This document shows positions 35,325 to 44,813 of a DNA stretch of 64,000 nt, piece by piece. The first letter of the stretch is position 1. Each line of letters opens with the position of its first letter. This stretch comes from Symbiodinium natans (Eukaryota; Sar; Dinophyceae; Suessiales; Symbiodiniaceae). The stretch covers positions 250,001 to 314,000 of the forward strand of contig CAJNDS010000280.1 in NCBI GenBank assembly GCA_905221605.1. Reading direction: 5' to 3'. A program made the translations under genes and the position numbers. The notes beneath the pieces are model-generated. The model searched no databases and was not told where the DNA came from. It saw only the letters and a program-made list of their open reading frames with translations.

Positions 35325-37265
35325 TTAGCATTCCGAGAACTTCGAAAAGGCCTTGGATCTAGCTCCAGACAAGAACCTCTGAGGCAGCATGAGCCAAAAA
35401 CTGCTGAGATAAATCATACGTACAAGGAAGCAGAAGATGTTGTTACAGAGCTGTTGACTGCACCAGGTGCAGCCTCCTCCACTCCCACACAGCTTTTCCG
35501 GATGTGGTCCGCAGCCATCCTCCCGAATAAGTAAGCAGCCGTGCTGCAACTGCTGCAACATCGACGAAAACATCCAGTGGAATCCAGCACCGGCATATAC
35601 TGGCACGGTGTCCTCAAAAAGCTGTCGCGAGCAGTGGGGTTGATTGACCGGCTGCAGCTGCAGCCAACTGCGACCTGATGGGTGGAACCGGCACACAATG
35701 CAGAGTAGCACCAACACCAAAACATGAAAACACATCTGTAAAGCTGACTATGTTCGAAGCTTTTTCGGCAGCAAACCGGGCAATGAGAAGCTGACGCATT
35801 CTGCAAGGCAGTCATTGACGTTGCACGAGCGCCTCAGTGGGTCTGCCGTGGTGCCGGAATCACAACATAAGGCCATTGGAGGTTCGACCAGCTTCCCGCG
35901 TGCAGGAGTTCCACCAACTCGGCAACCTTGCAACAATAATCAAATGCCAAAACAGGCAAAGAATGAAGTGCACCATGTAGCTAAATCTGTATTGCGCGCG
36001 TGGCACCGCACATTCAGCACAACAAAACATGCACAAAGCCTCTGCGGGATCTGCCTGCAATCGACAAAGCCACGGCCGATGAAACTGCACTTCCTCATCC
36101 CAACCTCTTTCCCCGATGCCACGGCGAAACCATCGCCAGCAATGTCGAGAAAATATTCCTTGTCCTGAAAACAACATCGGTGGCACTTATTTGGAGAAAC
36201 ACAACAAGATGACTGCACCAGGTCAACAGACATGCCGATTGCTCCCGCAGCTGCCACAAGGTCTCCCCATACAATACCTGGCTTACGTCTCGACCGATGC
36301 CAGTCAAACCACATTTTTGCCCTCTTGAGATTACATCGCTGTGCTTGCAACTAAGGCCTTCGTTGTCATCTGCAGCACCACGGGACATGAAGAGTTCAGC
36401 ACATTAAATGCCTCGTGTGTACCCATTAAATATCTGTCTGTTGATCATATCATGACTTAAACTCATCTCCGATGAAATCATCGTCATATGTTCGGCGATA
36501 TTATCAACTTGCACATGCCTAACCTTCAGAAGCACCATTACCTTTGCACACCGTCATCAGCACGCAGTGGAACAAGCCTGTTATTTCATGCAGTAAAAGA
36601 TGTTAGTTGGTTATTGATGCGTTGAGCGCAACAAGGCTCGACGGGATAGATCCAGGTTGCGCATGTGCAGAACTTCATGTTGAATTAAGCGACGAAAACC
36701 CGTACTCAAGCATTGATTCTATGTGTTGAGTGCAAGGGCTCGGAGATTGGATCACCGGTCTGCCGGTCTGCAAACAGAGGGTTCAACACGTTTGGATCTT
36801 CAGTCCCGCAGCCATAGCTTCGGGCTTCGGGTACATGTTTCGTGTGGCAACTCCAACACGGCAAACTGCCGCAGAGACATCATTCTTCTCACATGGGCAT
36901 CACTATCCGGTCCAAAGGCACGTCTGCCAAGCTCCTATCGTTAAAAAAAAAATCATGCAAATGGCAAACGTGTCCCCGAAGACCCTGAAAACACAGGAAC
37001 GCGTCATTTTGGAACACAGGAAAGCGTCATCAAAAGGAGGCTCAGTATGAACAGACCCAGAAGACAGGATCAAGCGCGCCTCGGCTTTGACACAACAAAC
37101 GCCTTTTGTTCCAGCAGTGTAAGATAAAGCACGAAAAAGCACGACAGGTTTTCCAGCTGCCGCCCGAAAAACCAGCGATTGTTCTGGCCACCGCCTTGGA
37201 AACAGCTGTTGTCTGGGCACCACCTTGGACGCGTCTCTTCCAACTCCAGATCGTTGCCATCCGCG
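35325..37265 (-). CDS. Exons of an unidentified gene upstream of the kelch gene
   Basis: The best exon is about 36035-36164: after CAG it reads DKEYFLDIAGDGFAVASGKE then VGMRKCSFIGRGFVDCRQIP and ends at GT. Others on the same strand are about 37150-37262 (NDLELEETRPRWCPDNSCFQ) and about 35450-35660 (QLFEDTVPVYAGAGFHWMFS then CLLIREDGCGPHPEKLCG). These are Cys- and Gly-rich and look like one secreted or extracellular-type protein, but no domain was recognised and exon phases are unproven. Confidence 0.4.
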
Positions 37266-37474
37266 GAGACGCAAAGAGAAATTAGGTAGGATCCCAGACT
37301 GGCAAAGCGCCCATAAGTTGCATTTAAAATATTTCGCCTTTAGGTGCTTGAGACAATCAAGCAGGCATATTGAGTAATGACAAACATGCAAGTGAAAAAC
37401 GCTCCACGAAACTCACGGACGTAAAATGCCAAAATGAACGAGGTGAGTCGGAGACCTTGATTCCATCACCTTTC

Positions 37475-37650
37475 TCAAAAGGGGGGCTTTAGGGGCTGAA
37501 GGGGGAAGCTTAAGGGGGGGCTTAAAGGGGGCAAAGGGGGAGGCTTTGGAGAAGACTCTTTGAAGGGGCTTTAAAGGAGGCTCAAAGGGGGCTGAAAAGG
37601 GCTTAAGGGGGAGCTTAAGGGCTGAAGGGGGGACTTAAGGCAAAGTTCCT
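37475..37650. repeat. G-rich GGGGGCTTAAGG-type repeat tract
   Basis: A purine-rich tract in which AGGGGGCTTAAGG / AAGGGGGAGCTT units repeat about ten times. The complementary form (CCCCCTTAAGC) lies at 42100-42280, so the two tracts are inverted around the retroelement block. Confidence 0.85.
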
Positions 37651-37989
37651 GAAGACAGACGGCTTCTCAGAAAAAGTTGTCAACCTATGTCACTCTTGGC
37701 GCCTCTCGCACTGCAAACAAATTGGATGACAGAAACCGGTGACAATATTGACGAGTTTCGAGCATGAAAGTCACAGAGTTGACACTTTTCATGGAACTTA
37801 GGCAGAATGAACTTGCAAGCGCTTGTCCACTGATGCTCAGACTGAGCTGCAAAGGCGCAAACTCCAACTTAAGTTGGTTTCGATTAAACCAACTTTGTTG
37901 AGGGCTTAAAACGCGATTTTTACCAGCCATTTAGGGCGCTTTTGGGGTGCGTTCCGTCAAAATTCCCACGGAAAGCAAAATTCTGGGGG

Positions 37990-38110
37990 TACTCTCTCCC
38001 TTGTTTCTTTTCCCTTTCCTTTTTCTTCTCATTTTTTTTCTCCTTTCTCTTTCTTTTTCTCCTTTCCCTTCCTTGTCATCTTTCCTTTTTTTGGTCTCCC
38101 TCCCTTCCCC
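37990..38110. repeat. Polypyrimidine tract
   Basis: About 120 bp of almost pure C/T (TTCTTTTCCCTTTCCTTTTT and so on). The plus-strand frame through it (Phe/Leu/Ser-rich) is rejected as a gene. The surrounding 37651-38396 holds nothing else recognisable. Confidence 0.9.
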
Positions 38111-38396
38111 TTCACCACTCTAGCCCGATTCGCTGCAGCTTGACGACGGCGTTTGGGTCGCTTTCTCTCATTGACGATCCTACGCGCGGCCTCATGTATG
38201 CCACGAATTCGAGCGTCTCCAGATCCTCAAGCGGCAAAGTCACCGGCATCATCGGCAGTACTTTGAAGCTAGGAAGGGTCCTACCTTGTTTTCGTTTCTT
38301 TCGTTCGAAAGAATTGTTCCAAAGTCCACCCTTCTCGCGAATCTTGCTTCGGTTTCTTGTTTGCATTAGAAGAGGGTAAAAAATGATCCATTACGT

Positions 38397-38775
38397 AAAA
38401 GACCAAAGTCACGCACAAGACAAGCAACTCACTCGTGTCCCAAAGTACCAAGTGCAAGTAACCCCTCACAGTCACACAGCTCACAGGCACTCCGAACACT
38501 TCTTTCAGCTTTCTCGCACTGAAACACGACTCCGGTCTTGAGCCAAACAACATGCGTTTGCATGCGGGGCTTCCCAAGTCATTAAACACTCTCCAAAACT
38601 GAAGCTGCATAGTCGCAAACAGCTCACACAACTCAAATGCCACTCAAGGTGCTTGCACAGTTCCAAACAGATGCAAAACACTCTAAAACCGTGGCAACGC
38701 AGGAAAACAGAGCTGACCTCTACACTACACACTTCCTACTCAAACTGAGAGCCCACAAAACGTTGACTATCTACA
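38397..38775 (-). repeat. LTR of an LTR retrotransposon family (3' LTR of a minus copy)
   Basis: On the minus strand a polypurine run AAAGGGGG (38783-38776) is followed by TGTAGATAGTCAACG, a typical polypurine-tract/LTR start. Bases 38397-38677 match 56761-57038 in the same orientation with few changes. At 56.8 kb the same sequence precedes a gag start on the minus strand, and here it follows the C-terminal ORF of a minus-strand element, so both positions fit an LTR. Confidence 0.7.
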
Positions 38776-38809
38776 CCCCCTTTGGGCTCGAAGCTCGAAG
38801 CCTCAGCGC

Positions 38810-39178
38810 TTAGCGCGTTGGCCGTGGGATGTTTGCCCGCTGGGTCTCGAAAACGCCCCTGTCCAAGCAATACGTGCAAAGGTTCTTAACCGTAGGCCTG
38901 TTCCTCAACGTATGACAGTCATCCTTCAAGTGATAGCAATCACCGTATGGCGAGAAGAAGACGTGTCCCGGGAAGACTCCTGCCTTCTTTGTTCTATGCC
39001 TAGACATCGACAAACCCCACGCACAGCCGACGCAGCTCATTCCAAGCAAAAGACTACACACAGCTGTCACCAACAAGAGCACAATCACTTGCTGCTCCAA
39101 GGGTTGCAACACTGTCCAAACTCTCAGACGGTTCTCCACGCTAGTTGCCAACAACCCTACACGCTCAACAAGCGACAT
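38810..39178 (-). pseudogene. C-terminal ORF of a minus-strand retroelement, truncated
   Basis: A 122-residue minus frame with one hydrophobic helix (VIVLLLVTAVCSLLLGMSCV) and a Cys/His-rich end, DCYHLKDDCHTLRNRP then LCTYCLDRG, which looks like a small zinc-binding tail. It stops just before the polypurine tract and LTR at 38.78 kb, as expected for the last ORF of an LTR element. Its upstream part is missing; at about 39180-39225 the sequence switches into a plus-strand gag, so a rearrangement or nested insertion joins them. Confidence 0.55.
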
Positions 39179-39224
39179 AGCGGCTCCTCCCTATACACAG
39201 ACAGCCTGTCAGTTTGCTCCAGGA

Positions 39225-40300
39225 TCGAAGCCTCCTCACTGCGAGAAGAGATCCTCAGGTACCAACCACCCAAAGCCACCAGAGATCGTCCTTTGGATGC
39301 CTATCGAAACGTCCAGGTGGAACTTGCCAAGTATAGTCGCCTGGTGTCGTCGTTCCCTGACCTTGCGTTGTCGGAAGCAGACAAGAGCATGATTGTCCTT
39401 AAGTGCCTTGACGTCGAAGTGAAAAGGTACATCCTGTTGCATGCAAAGATTGATTCCATGGGAGAGCTTGAGCGTGCGATCAAGTTTTACGATTCCAATG
39501 TGAAGATTCTGACGTTTGCGGAAAAGGGAAAGGGAGATCATGCCAATCCGCTTCAATTTCCCGAGGGAAAAGGAGACTGGAAGAAAGGTCGGAAAGGAGA
39601 CGGAAAGGGAGGGAAAGACGGAAAGAAAGGCAAGAAAGGGGACGGAAAAGGGGGTAAAGGTGGAAAGGGAAATGAGCGTGATGGAGGAAAGGATGGAAAG
39701 AAAGGAAATGAACGAAAGAAAGACGGAAAAGGGAAAGAAAGTGATAAAGCGAGTGCAACTCAGAACGACGCCAAGAAAGAAGAGCTGAAGAAGGCGAGGA
39801 AGTGTTTTACTTGCCACCAGACCGGACATTATGCGAAAGATTGCCCTCAGAAGCCTTCCAATCAGGGAGGCACAAGGCCGAATGTGGCAGGAGCTTTGCT
39901 AGAGCCGCAGGTCATTGCGGCGGCCGTGTTTGCGATGGACGCTGACGACTCGGAAGATGGTCGTTCGGAGTGTTCGCCTGAGTTGAGTGACCAAGAATGG
40001 GAAAGCTTCGTGCGGAACGTGCGTGATGGGGAAGTTGAGCGTGATTTTGATGTTGACGAACATGATTTTGCGCATGGAACCTCGGGAAACGCATGTTGTG
40101 AGCATGGGCATGAGCGTGAGTTGTCAGACACAAGCATAGCATGCATGGACAGCAGCAAGAACAGTAGTTCCGCAGATGTCGTCGGTCAGCTTGAGCGTGA
40201 AGGCGTTGGGAGTTGCATTATCTTGGAAAGCAAGGACAGTAGTACAGTAGTTCCACAGATGTCGTCGGTCAGCTTGAGCGTGAAGGCGTTGAGAGCATAG
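39225..40300 (+). pseudogene. Retrotransposon gag with zinc knuckle
   Basis: The frame holds a gag capsid-like helical region (DAYRNVQVELAKYSRLVSSF then DKSMIVLKCLDVEVKRYILL), a long Lys/Gly/Glu/Asp-rich low-complexity run (about 39540-39770) and a CCHC zinc knuckle (CFTCHQTGHYAKDC, 39801-39842) that binds genomic RNA. After it comes an acidic tail. The frame closes early at 40300: a direct duplication of about 50 bp, copies at 40161 and 40244 (offset 83 bp, not a multiple of 3), puts the second copy in another frame and ends in a stop. The open frame continues upstream to 38912, but that part overlaps the minus ORF and is probably not gag. Confidence 0.75.
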
Positions 40301-40323
40301 GAGTAGCAACACATCACGCCCTC

Positions 40324-41313
40324 ATGTGTCCGCAGCACGCCACGGAATTCTCACAAAGGAGCACCGACGACGGCCTCTTCTTCCTCGTGGACTCAGGAGC
40401 GAGTGTGCATTTGCTTGCGGAGAGTCTGGTGCGAGACGGTCATGTTCAAGTGGTGGAAGAACTTAGTGCAGAAGGCCCAGGCTGTGTCACTGCTACTGGA
40501 GCTCCCATAGAAGTTCGTCGAAAGGTTCGTGTACGAGCGATGTTTTTCTTGGAGCCTTCGATAGCGACTAGTGAAGAGGTAGCGTGTGTAGAGTTTGTGG
40601 CCCTCTTGGCGCCGGTACAGTTCTCCCTGTTGAGTCTTGGTTTGTTGTCGCAGAAAGGGTGGAACGTAAATTTTAAACCCGGTGAGGCCAAGGTTCGCAA
40701 CGGTAGGTACCAGTTTCGGACGCACTGGCAGCAGAATTGCTGTTGGCTTGAGATTCGGAGCACAGGTCCCTTGTCTGAGAGTGTTAGGGTCGTCGTTGAT
40801 AAGAGCTCAGAATCTCAGAGTTCGTCAATGCAATGTTTTGCCCCGCAGTGTTCGAGCAGCAAGGGTTCACCAGCAGGCCCAGTGTTTCCCCCGCAACGTT
40901 CTTCTTCGTCGTTGCAAGATGGAGAGGCGAGTGAAAGGCTTCGAGTCCTCCAGCTCCGAGGGACGCGAAGAAAGGAAGAGGGCGAGGCAGAATCGAAAGG
41001 AGAAGCCAGTGGAAGAGGAGTCGATGGAAGTGGTGGGATCGAAGACCCACTTCACGGTGTTCCCGGTCGACAGTGCCCTTCGAGACCACAGTGCCCGTCG
41101 AGACCACAGCGCCCGTCGAGACCACAGTGCCCTTCGAGACCACGGTGCCCGTCGAGACCCCAGAAAGCTCCCCGAAGATCTCCGGAAAGACCAAGACCGA
41201 TCCTCCGACGCCAGAGACAAAGAAGAAGCCGAGGACGGAAGTGGTTTTGGTGCCCGTGGCCGGCAGTACACAAGCAATGGAAGTGGACGAGGGAGAGACG
41301 GAGGAGCAGATGA
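40324..41313 (+). pseudogene. Retroviral-type aspartic protease, then linker
   Basis: The frame begins shortly after the gag stop, one frame over. Its active-site motif FLVDSGASVHLL (about residue 21) is the D-S/T-G of a retropepsin, followed by a beta-rich body (EVRRKVRVRAMFFLE, LAPVQFSLLSLGLLSQKGWN). From about 41050 the natural frame seems to move (frame at 41073-41666 reads TTVPVETTAPVETTVPFETT and then a Lys-rich tail), so another indel is likely. An 18 bp repeat encodes the VETT/FETT units (41085-41165) and a 39 bp unit is duplicated at 41455-41532. Integrase and RT do not follow; the copy is truncated. Confidence 0.7.
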
Positions 41314-41628
41314 GAGTCAGGCTCACCCCGGCGGCCGAGAACCTGCCCCAGCCGAAGTTCATGAGGCCAAAGGCGGAGGCAGTGCGAGTGCGTCGCCTGC
41401 TGAAGTACCGTGGAGGGGCAAGCGCGGCCAGCGCCAGCAGTGGGCCGAAGACCAAGGCGATGCCCAAGAAGAAGACGGTGATCCGCACCAAGGCAATGCC
41501 CAAGAAGAAGACGGTGATCCGCACCAAGGCCACGCCGAAGCCCCCGACGCACCACACCCAGACCGTCCAGAGAGAGATCCCGCTGAGCAGAAAGGAGGTG
41601 AGGAGCCTCCCCATACTCACGTTGAAGG

Positions 41629-41895
41629 GGGGGGCTGCCCCCCCCCCAACCCCCCCGCTTGTTTAAGCCGGGCAAGCGTGGAAGCATATGAATCATGTCC
41701 AAAACAAAACAAAACATGGGGTTCTCGGCTTAGCCCCGCGCCACGTCACTGCTATGCAAATGGAGGGGGGGCTCTGCGCCCCCCCCAACCCCACCGCTTT
41801 CTTCTACCGGGCAAGCTCGCGTGGAAGCATATGAATCATCTCTGAAACAAGACATGGGGTTCTCGGCTTAGCCCCGGGCCACGTCACTGCTATGA
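41629..41895. repeat. Two direct copies of a ~132 bp unit with GC hairpin
   Basis: Unit 1 (41629-41763) and unit 2 (41764-41895) each start with a strong G-run/C-run hairpin (GGGGGGGGCTGCCCCCCCC; GGGGGGGCTCTGCGCCCCCC), then share AAGCATATGAATCAT, ACATGGGGTTCTCGGCTTAG and GCCACGTCACTGCTATG. They lie at the truncated end of the plus-strand gag-pro element. Confidence 0.85.
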
Positions 41896-41959
41896 ACTCT
41901 CTGCTCCTTGAAACTGGAGTTGTTCATAAAAGAAAAGAAGAAGCGAGCGGGGTGGAAAT

Positions 41960-42285
41960 GCCCTTAAGCTCCCCTTTAAAAAGAGTCTCACTCTCTGGTT
42001 TCGAAGAATGAAACCCAAAAAACAAAACAAGATTCCAAGGGAGTGGAATTTAGAATAATTCCCTTCTCTCTCATATTCAAGTTAAAGTAATGTTTAGAGT
42101 CGCCCTCAAGCCCCCCTTTTTTCGCCCCCTTAAGCTCTCCCCCTTCAGCCTATCTAGAGTTCCCCTTAAGCCCCCCTTGAAGCCCCTTTAAGCCCCCTTT
42201 AAGCTCCCCCTTAAGACCCCCTTCAAGCCCCCCTTCAAGCCCCCCTTTAAGCCCCTTCAAGCTCCCCCTTCCTGGACTCAATCCT
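41960..42285. repeat. C-rich CCCCCTTAAGC-type repeat tract
   Basis: AAGCCCCCCTTGAAGCCCC / CCCTTTAAGCCCCC units repeat about ten times (42100-42280), with an outlier at 41960-41985. This is the inverted counterpart of the tract at 37.5 kb. Confidence 0.85.
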
Positions 42286-43154
42286 TCCGCGGCGTGTCAG
42301 TCCGAGCGCGACGATGAACTTGGATGCCAGACACGGCCAAGCAGAACGGTCCTTTGAAAAATCAAGCAGTTGTTCTTCCTCCTCAGAACAACCGCTTGAA
42401 GAAAACCGTGCTGGTCTTTGTCTACGAAGTCGTCACGGATGACACCTCCGCACACTTCACGTGCCTCTTTAAGGTTGAAGGCGAGTCCCCAAGTGACACT
42501 TCGAAACTCCAAGAATGTTTCCTCTGGAAGAAGGAAAGAACGCCCTTGTCATCGTTTTGTGTAAGTCCACCCGAGAGTATCCAGTAGGCTTCCACCGAGA
42601 GAAAAGCCAGCTTGGCAGTAATGGAAGGCTCAAGCAAAGGAAAATGTCGAAAAGACACCTCCAACAATCCCGCAAAAGTGCGTGCAGAAGTGAAAAAACT
42701 TCGCGATGGGTGATGAAAAGAGAATACTGCAGCAGGCAGCACCCTTTGAGAACGGTTTGACTTGCCGATGAAACATTTTCTTTCAACAATGAAGCTTGTA
42801 AAAAAAAATGCCATGATCAAGTGGCCAGAAGCTTCCAGATCCCCATCCTTCAGAGAGGACGCCACACGGAGCACCTGGGGGGTCTTGGGTTGAGGATAGA
42901 ATCTACCACCCGAACCTTAACCTGGTCATTCGAGTTCCACCCAAGCCCTAAAACTCGGATTCAGGTGATCGAAAGCCTGACCGAAGTAGCGAATTGCAGC
43001 GAATTTTTTTTTTTGGACCGATGCCTCTTTACTGCATCAGCAGCGCAGTAGGCCGTTCTTGGGGATCTCAACACTAGGGGTAAAACAGAGCAGGTGCGAA
43101 AACCAAGCAAACACACACCAAAACAACCAGCGAATTGCAGTGAAAGACTTCCCT
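42286..43154. other. Unassigned segment between repeat tract and integrase remnant
   Basis: Plus frame 42324-42587 (KTVLVFVYEVVTDDTSAHFT) and minus frame 42297-42512 (AREVCGGVIRDDFVDKDQHG) overlap and are about equally plausible; neither has a known domain. A CCCTAAAACTCGG string lies near 42945. Probably old transposon debris. Confidence 0.35.
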
Positions 43155-43167
43155 AATGCGCAGATAG

Positions 43168-43474
43168 TCAACGTTTTTGTGGGCTCTCAGTTGGAAGTAT
43201 CTTCAACACCCCCTTCACCAGGCCCATCTCAAATCTCATCGGGACCACCATGTGAACTTTTGGCGATCTCATCACCCTGAGCTGGCCGTCGTTGGTCTGA
43301 ACGCGCACCCAATGCGACCCTGATCCGACTTCAGGTCCAAGATACGCTCCCTTCACCATTCTTCCGGTCACTCGGTTCCGCAACGATGGTGGCGGTACAG
43401 CCAAGACAGTGGCACCAAACACATACATCGGGTGTGGGGTGATGGCCTTCTGTCTAAATCTTTGTTCGGGTGTC
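43168..43474 (-). pseudogene. Integrase C-terminus, left half of the interrupted host element
   Basis: The minus frame continues the integrase that stops at 54636: TPEQRFRQKAITPHPMYVFG, then VTGRMVKGAYLGPEVGSGSH, typical of the DNA-binding tail of LTR-element integrases. Joining base 54636 to base 43474 gives codons reading GSGLTPEQR without a break. The frame ends in TESPQKR and TGA at 43168; this last stretch is antisense to the LTR start (AGATAGTCAACG on the plus strand near 43160), so the integrase end was fused to an oppositely oriented LTR piece. No RT follows. Confidence 0.75.
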
Positions 43475-43712
43475 TTATTGTTCAAAACCGTGCTTGTCTT
43501 GAAATGTCATGTCGTGTTCGAACACATCAAGCATGACACACTCTCCACCAAGCAACATGCATTCTGCTCACATCACTCGCTCACGTTCGAATCTTTTCAC
43601 GTGGTGGGGAAACAGTACCGAGCACGGCTGGTTGGATCTCGATCCCTCCTGTAAGACCCAAGACTGTTGTTGAGTCTCGAAATGTCCTGTGAGACACAGG
43701 GCTCCTTTCCCC
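43475..43712 (-). repeat. Split repeat B2 (outer end of the element)
   Basis: 238 bp matching 44558-44795; a visible difference is TTTTCACGTGG here against TTTTCGCGTGG in B1. Its outer edge is the insertion boundary (CAATAA|GACACC on the minus strand). Confidence 0.95.
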
Positions 43713-43807
43713 TTCGAGAGGAAAATGTAGCTAACTCACTACCTCTCACAGGTTCGACCTAAGTGTGACGGCCTGAACAGAATACCCAGCAGGTTCAGAA
43801 CGACAGG

Positions 43808-44242
43808 TCAAGAAGTTTCTGGCTGTCGCTGAGAGCTTGACGAGGCAGCTTCACTTGGCTGCTCCAAGTCAGGTTCAGGGTTCACAAACTGCCACTGAGA
43901 TTGAAGAGCTGCAGCAGCCTCTCGTTGCTGCATTTCGCGGTCTGCCATGAGATCGTCCAATACCTCAGCCACCTTCACGAGGGAATCCATATTCAAAGAG
44001 TGAAGCCACACTCGAAAATCATTCAGCTGATCTCGTGTCAACGACCGCGCCATGAAGAGTGCTGAGAAAAGTAAAGTGGTGGAAGAGCAATACTCGAGCC
44101 TTCTATGCATCAAACAGCAAGCAAAACTGTCATCACGCAAAGTAAGGCCCGCGCTAACAAGGGTCCCTGATTGCAACACGCTCGCTGAGTTGCCTGGTCC
44201 CTTCCCGGATACTGCCACAACCTCTTGTGCACACTGAGTCAT
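43808..44242 (-). CDS. Small ORF between A2 and B2 of the retroelement
   Basis: Two in-frame ATGs are possible (44242 and 44053). From the inner one the product is about 81 residues: MARSLTRDQLNDFRVWLHSL, VAEVLDDLMADREMQQREAA and an acidic Ser/Gln tail. It is helical and Asp/Glu-rich with no known domain. It lies inside the repeat-bounded segment x, which shares no sequence with the region after A1, so it is either a normal accessory ORF in the 3' non-coding complex or the cargo of a small non-autonomous unit. Confidence 0.5.
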   Translation of the reverse strand: MTQCAQEVVAVSGKGPGNSASVLQSGTLVSAGLTLRDDSFACCLMHRRLEYCSSTTLLFSALFMARSLTRDQLNDFRVWLHSLNMDSLVKVAEVLDDLMADREMQQREAAAALQSQWQFVNPEPDLEQPSEAASSSSQRQPETS

Positions 44243-44297
44243 CTCCTGACATAGTTGCGAAAACTCTCACATTAGTATACAAGGGTGGCGAGGGTGG

Positions 44298-44557
44298 GTT
44301 TTTCAAAATTGATCTATCAGCCTCTAAGAGCACTTTCCGGGCATCCTGCCCCTCGAGAGGTCCCGCTGCGACAGGTGTATACAGTAAGTACAAACCCTGC
44401 ACGAACAAGCATGAAACTGATCGAGCAGTGAAAATAAGTTGTGCAAAAAGGCAAGCACTAAAACAACAAGCAAATGTTTTGTTCACTGCAACATTTTGAA
44501 TGTTGTTTCCTTTGAACAATAAAGCTCTATCTTCTCCAGGTATTCGAAGAACGATAC
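44298..44557 (-). repeat. Split repeat A2
   Basis: 260 bp equal in length to A1 (54376-54635). On the minus strand it begins GTATCGTTCTTCGAATACC directly after B1 (CAATAA|GTATCG), the junction seen in split-direct-repeat elements. Confidence 0.95.
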
Positions 44558-44795
44558 TTATTGTTCAAAACCGTGCTTGTCTTGAAATGTCATGTCGTGT
44601 TCGAACACATCAAGCATGACACACTCTCCACCAAGCAACATGCATTCTGCTCACATCACTCGCTCACGTTCGAATCTTTTCGCGTGGTGGGGAAACAGTA
44701 CCGAGCACGGCTGGTTGGATCTCGATCCCTCCTGTAAGACCCAAGACTGTTGTTGAGTCTCGAAATGTCCTGTGAGACACAGGGCTCCTTTCCCC
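44558..44795 (-). repeat. Split repeat B1
   Basis: 238 bp copy of B2. It begins (minus strand) about 20 bp after the RT-RNase H stop codon and abuts A2. Confidence 0.95.
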
Positions 44796-44813
44796 ATTCA
44801 CCTGAGCCGTGTG

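Noticed and set aside
37942-38379. Plus-strand frame rich in Phe, Leu and Ser
   Set aside because: It runs through a polypyrimidine tract; the apparent membrane protein is an artefact.
38912-39224. Upstream extension of the gag frame
   Set aside because: It overlaps a minus-strand ORF with a clear Cys/His tail and lacks gag-like features; the gag proper seems to start near 39225.
42297-42590. Overlapping plus and minus frames of 70-87 codons
   Set aside because: Both look moderately protein-like, neither has a known domain and there is no way to choose between them by eye.
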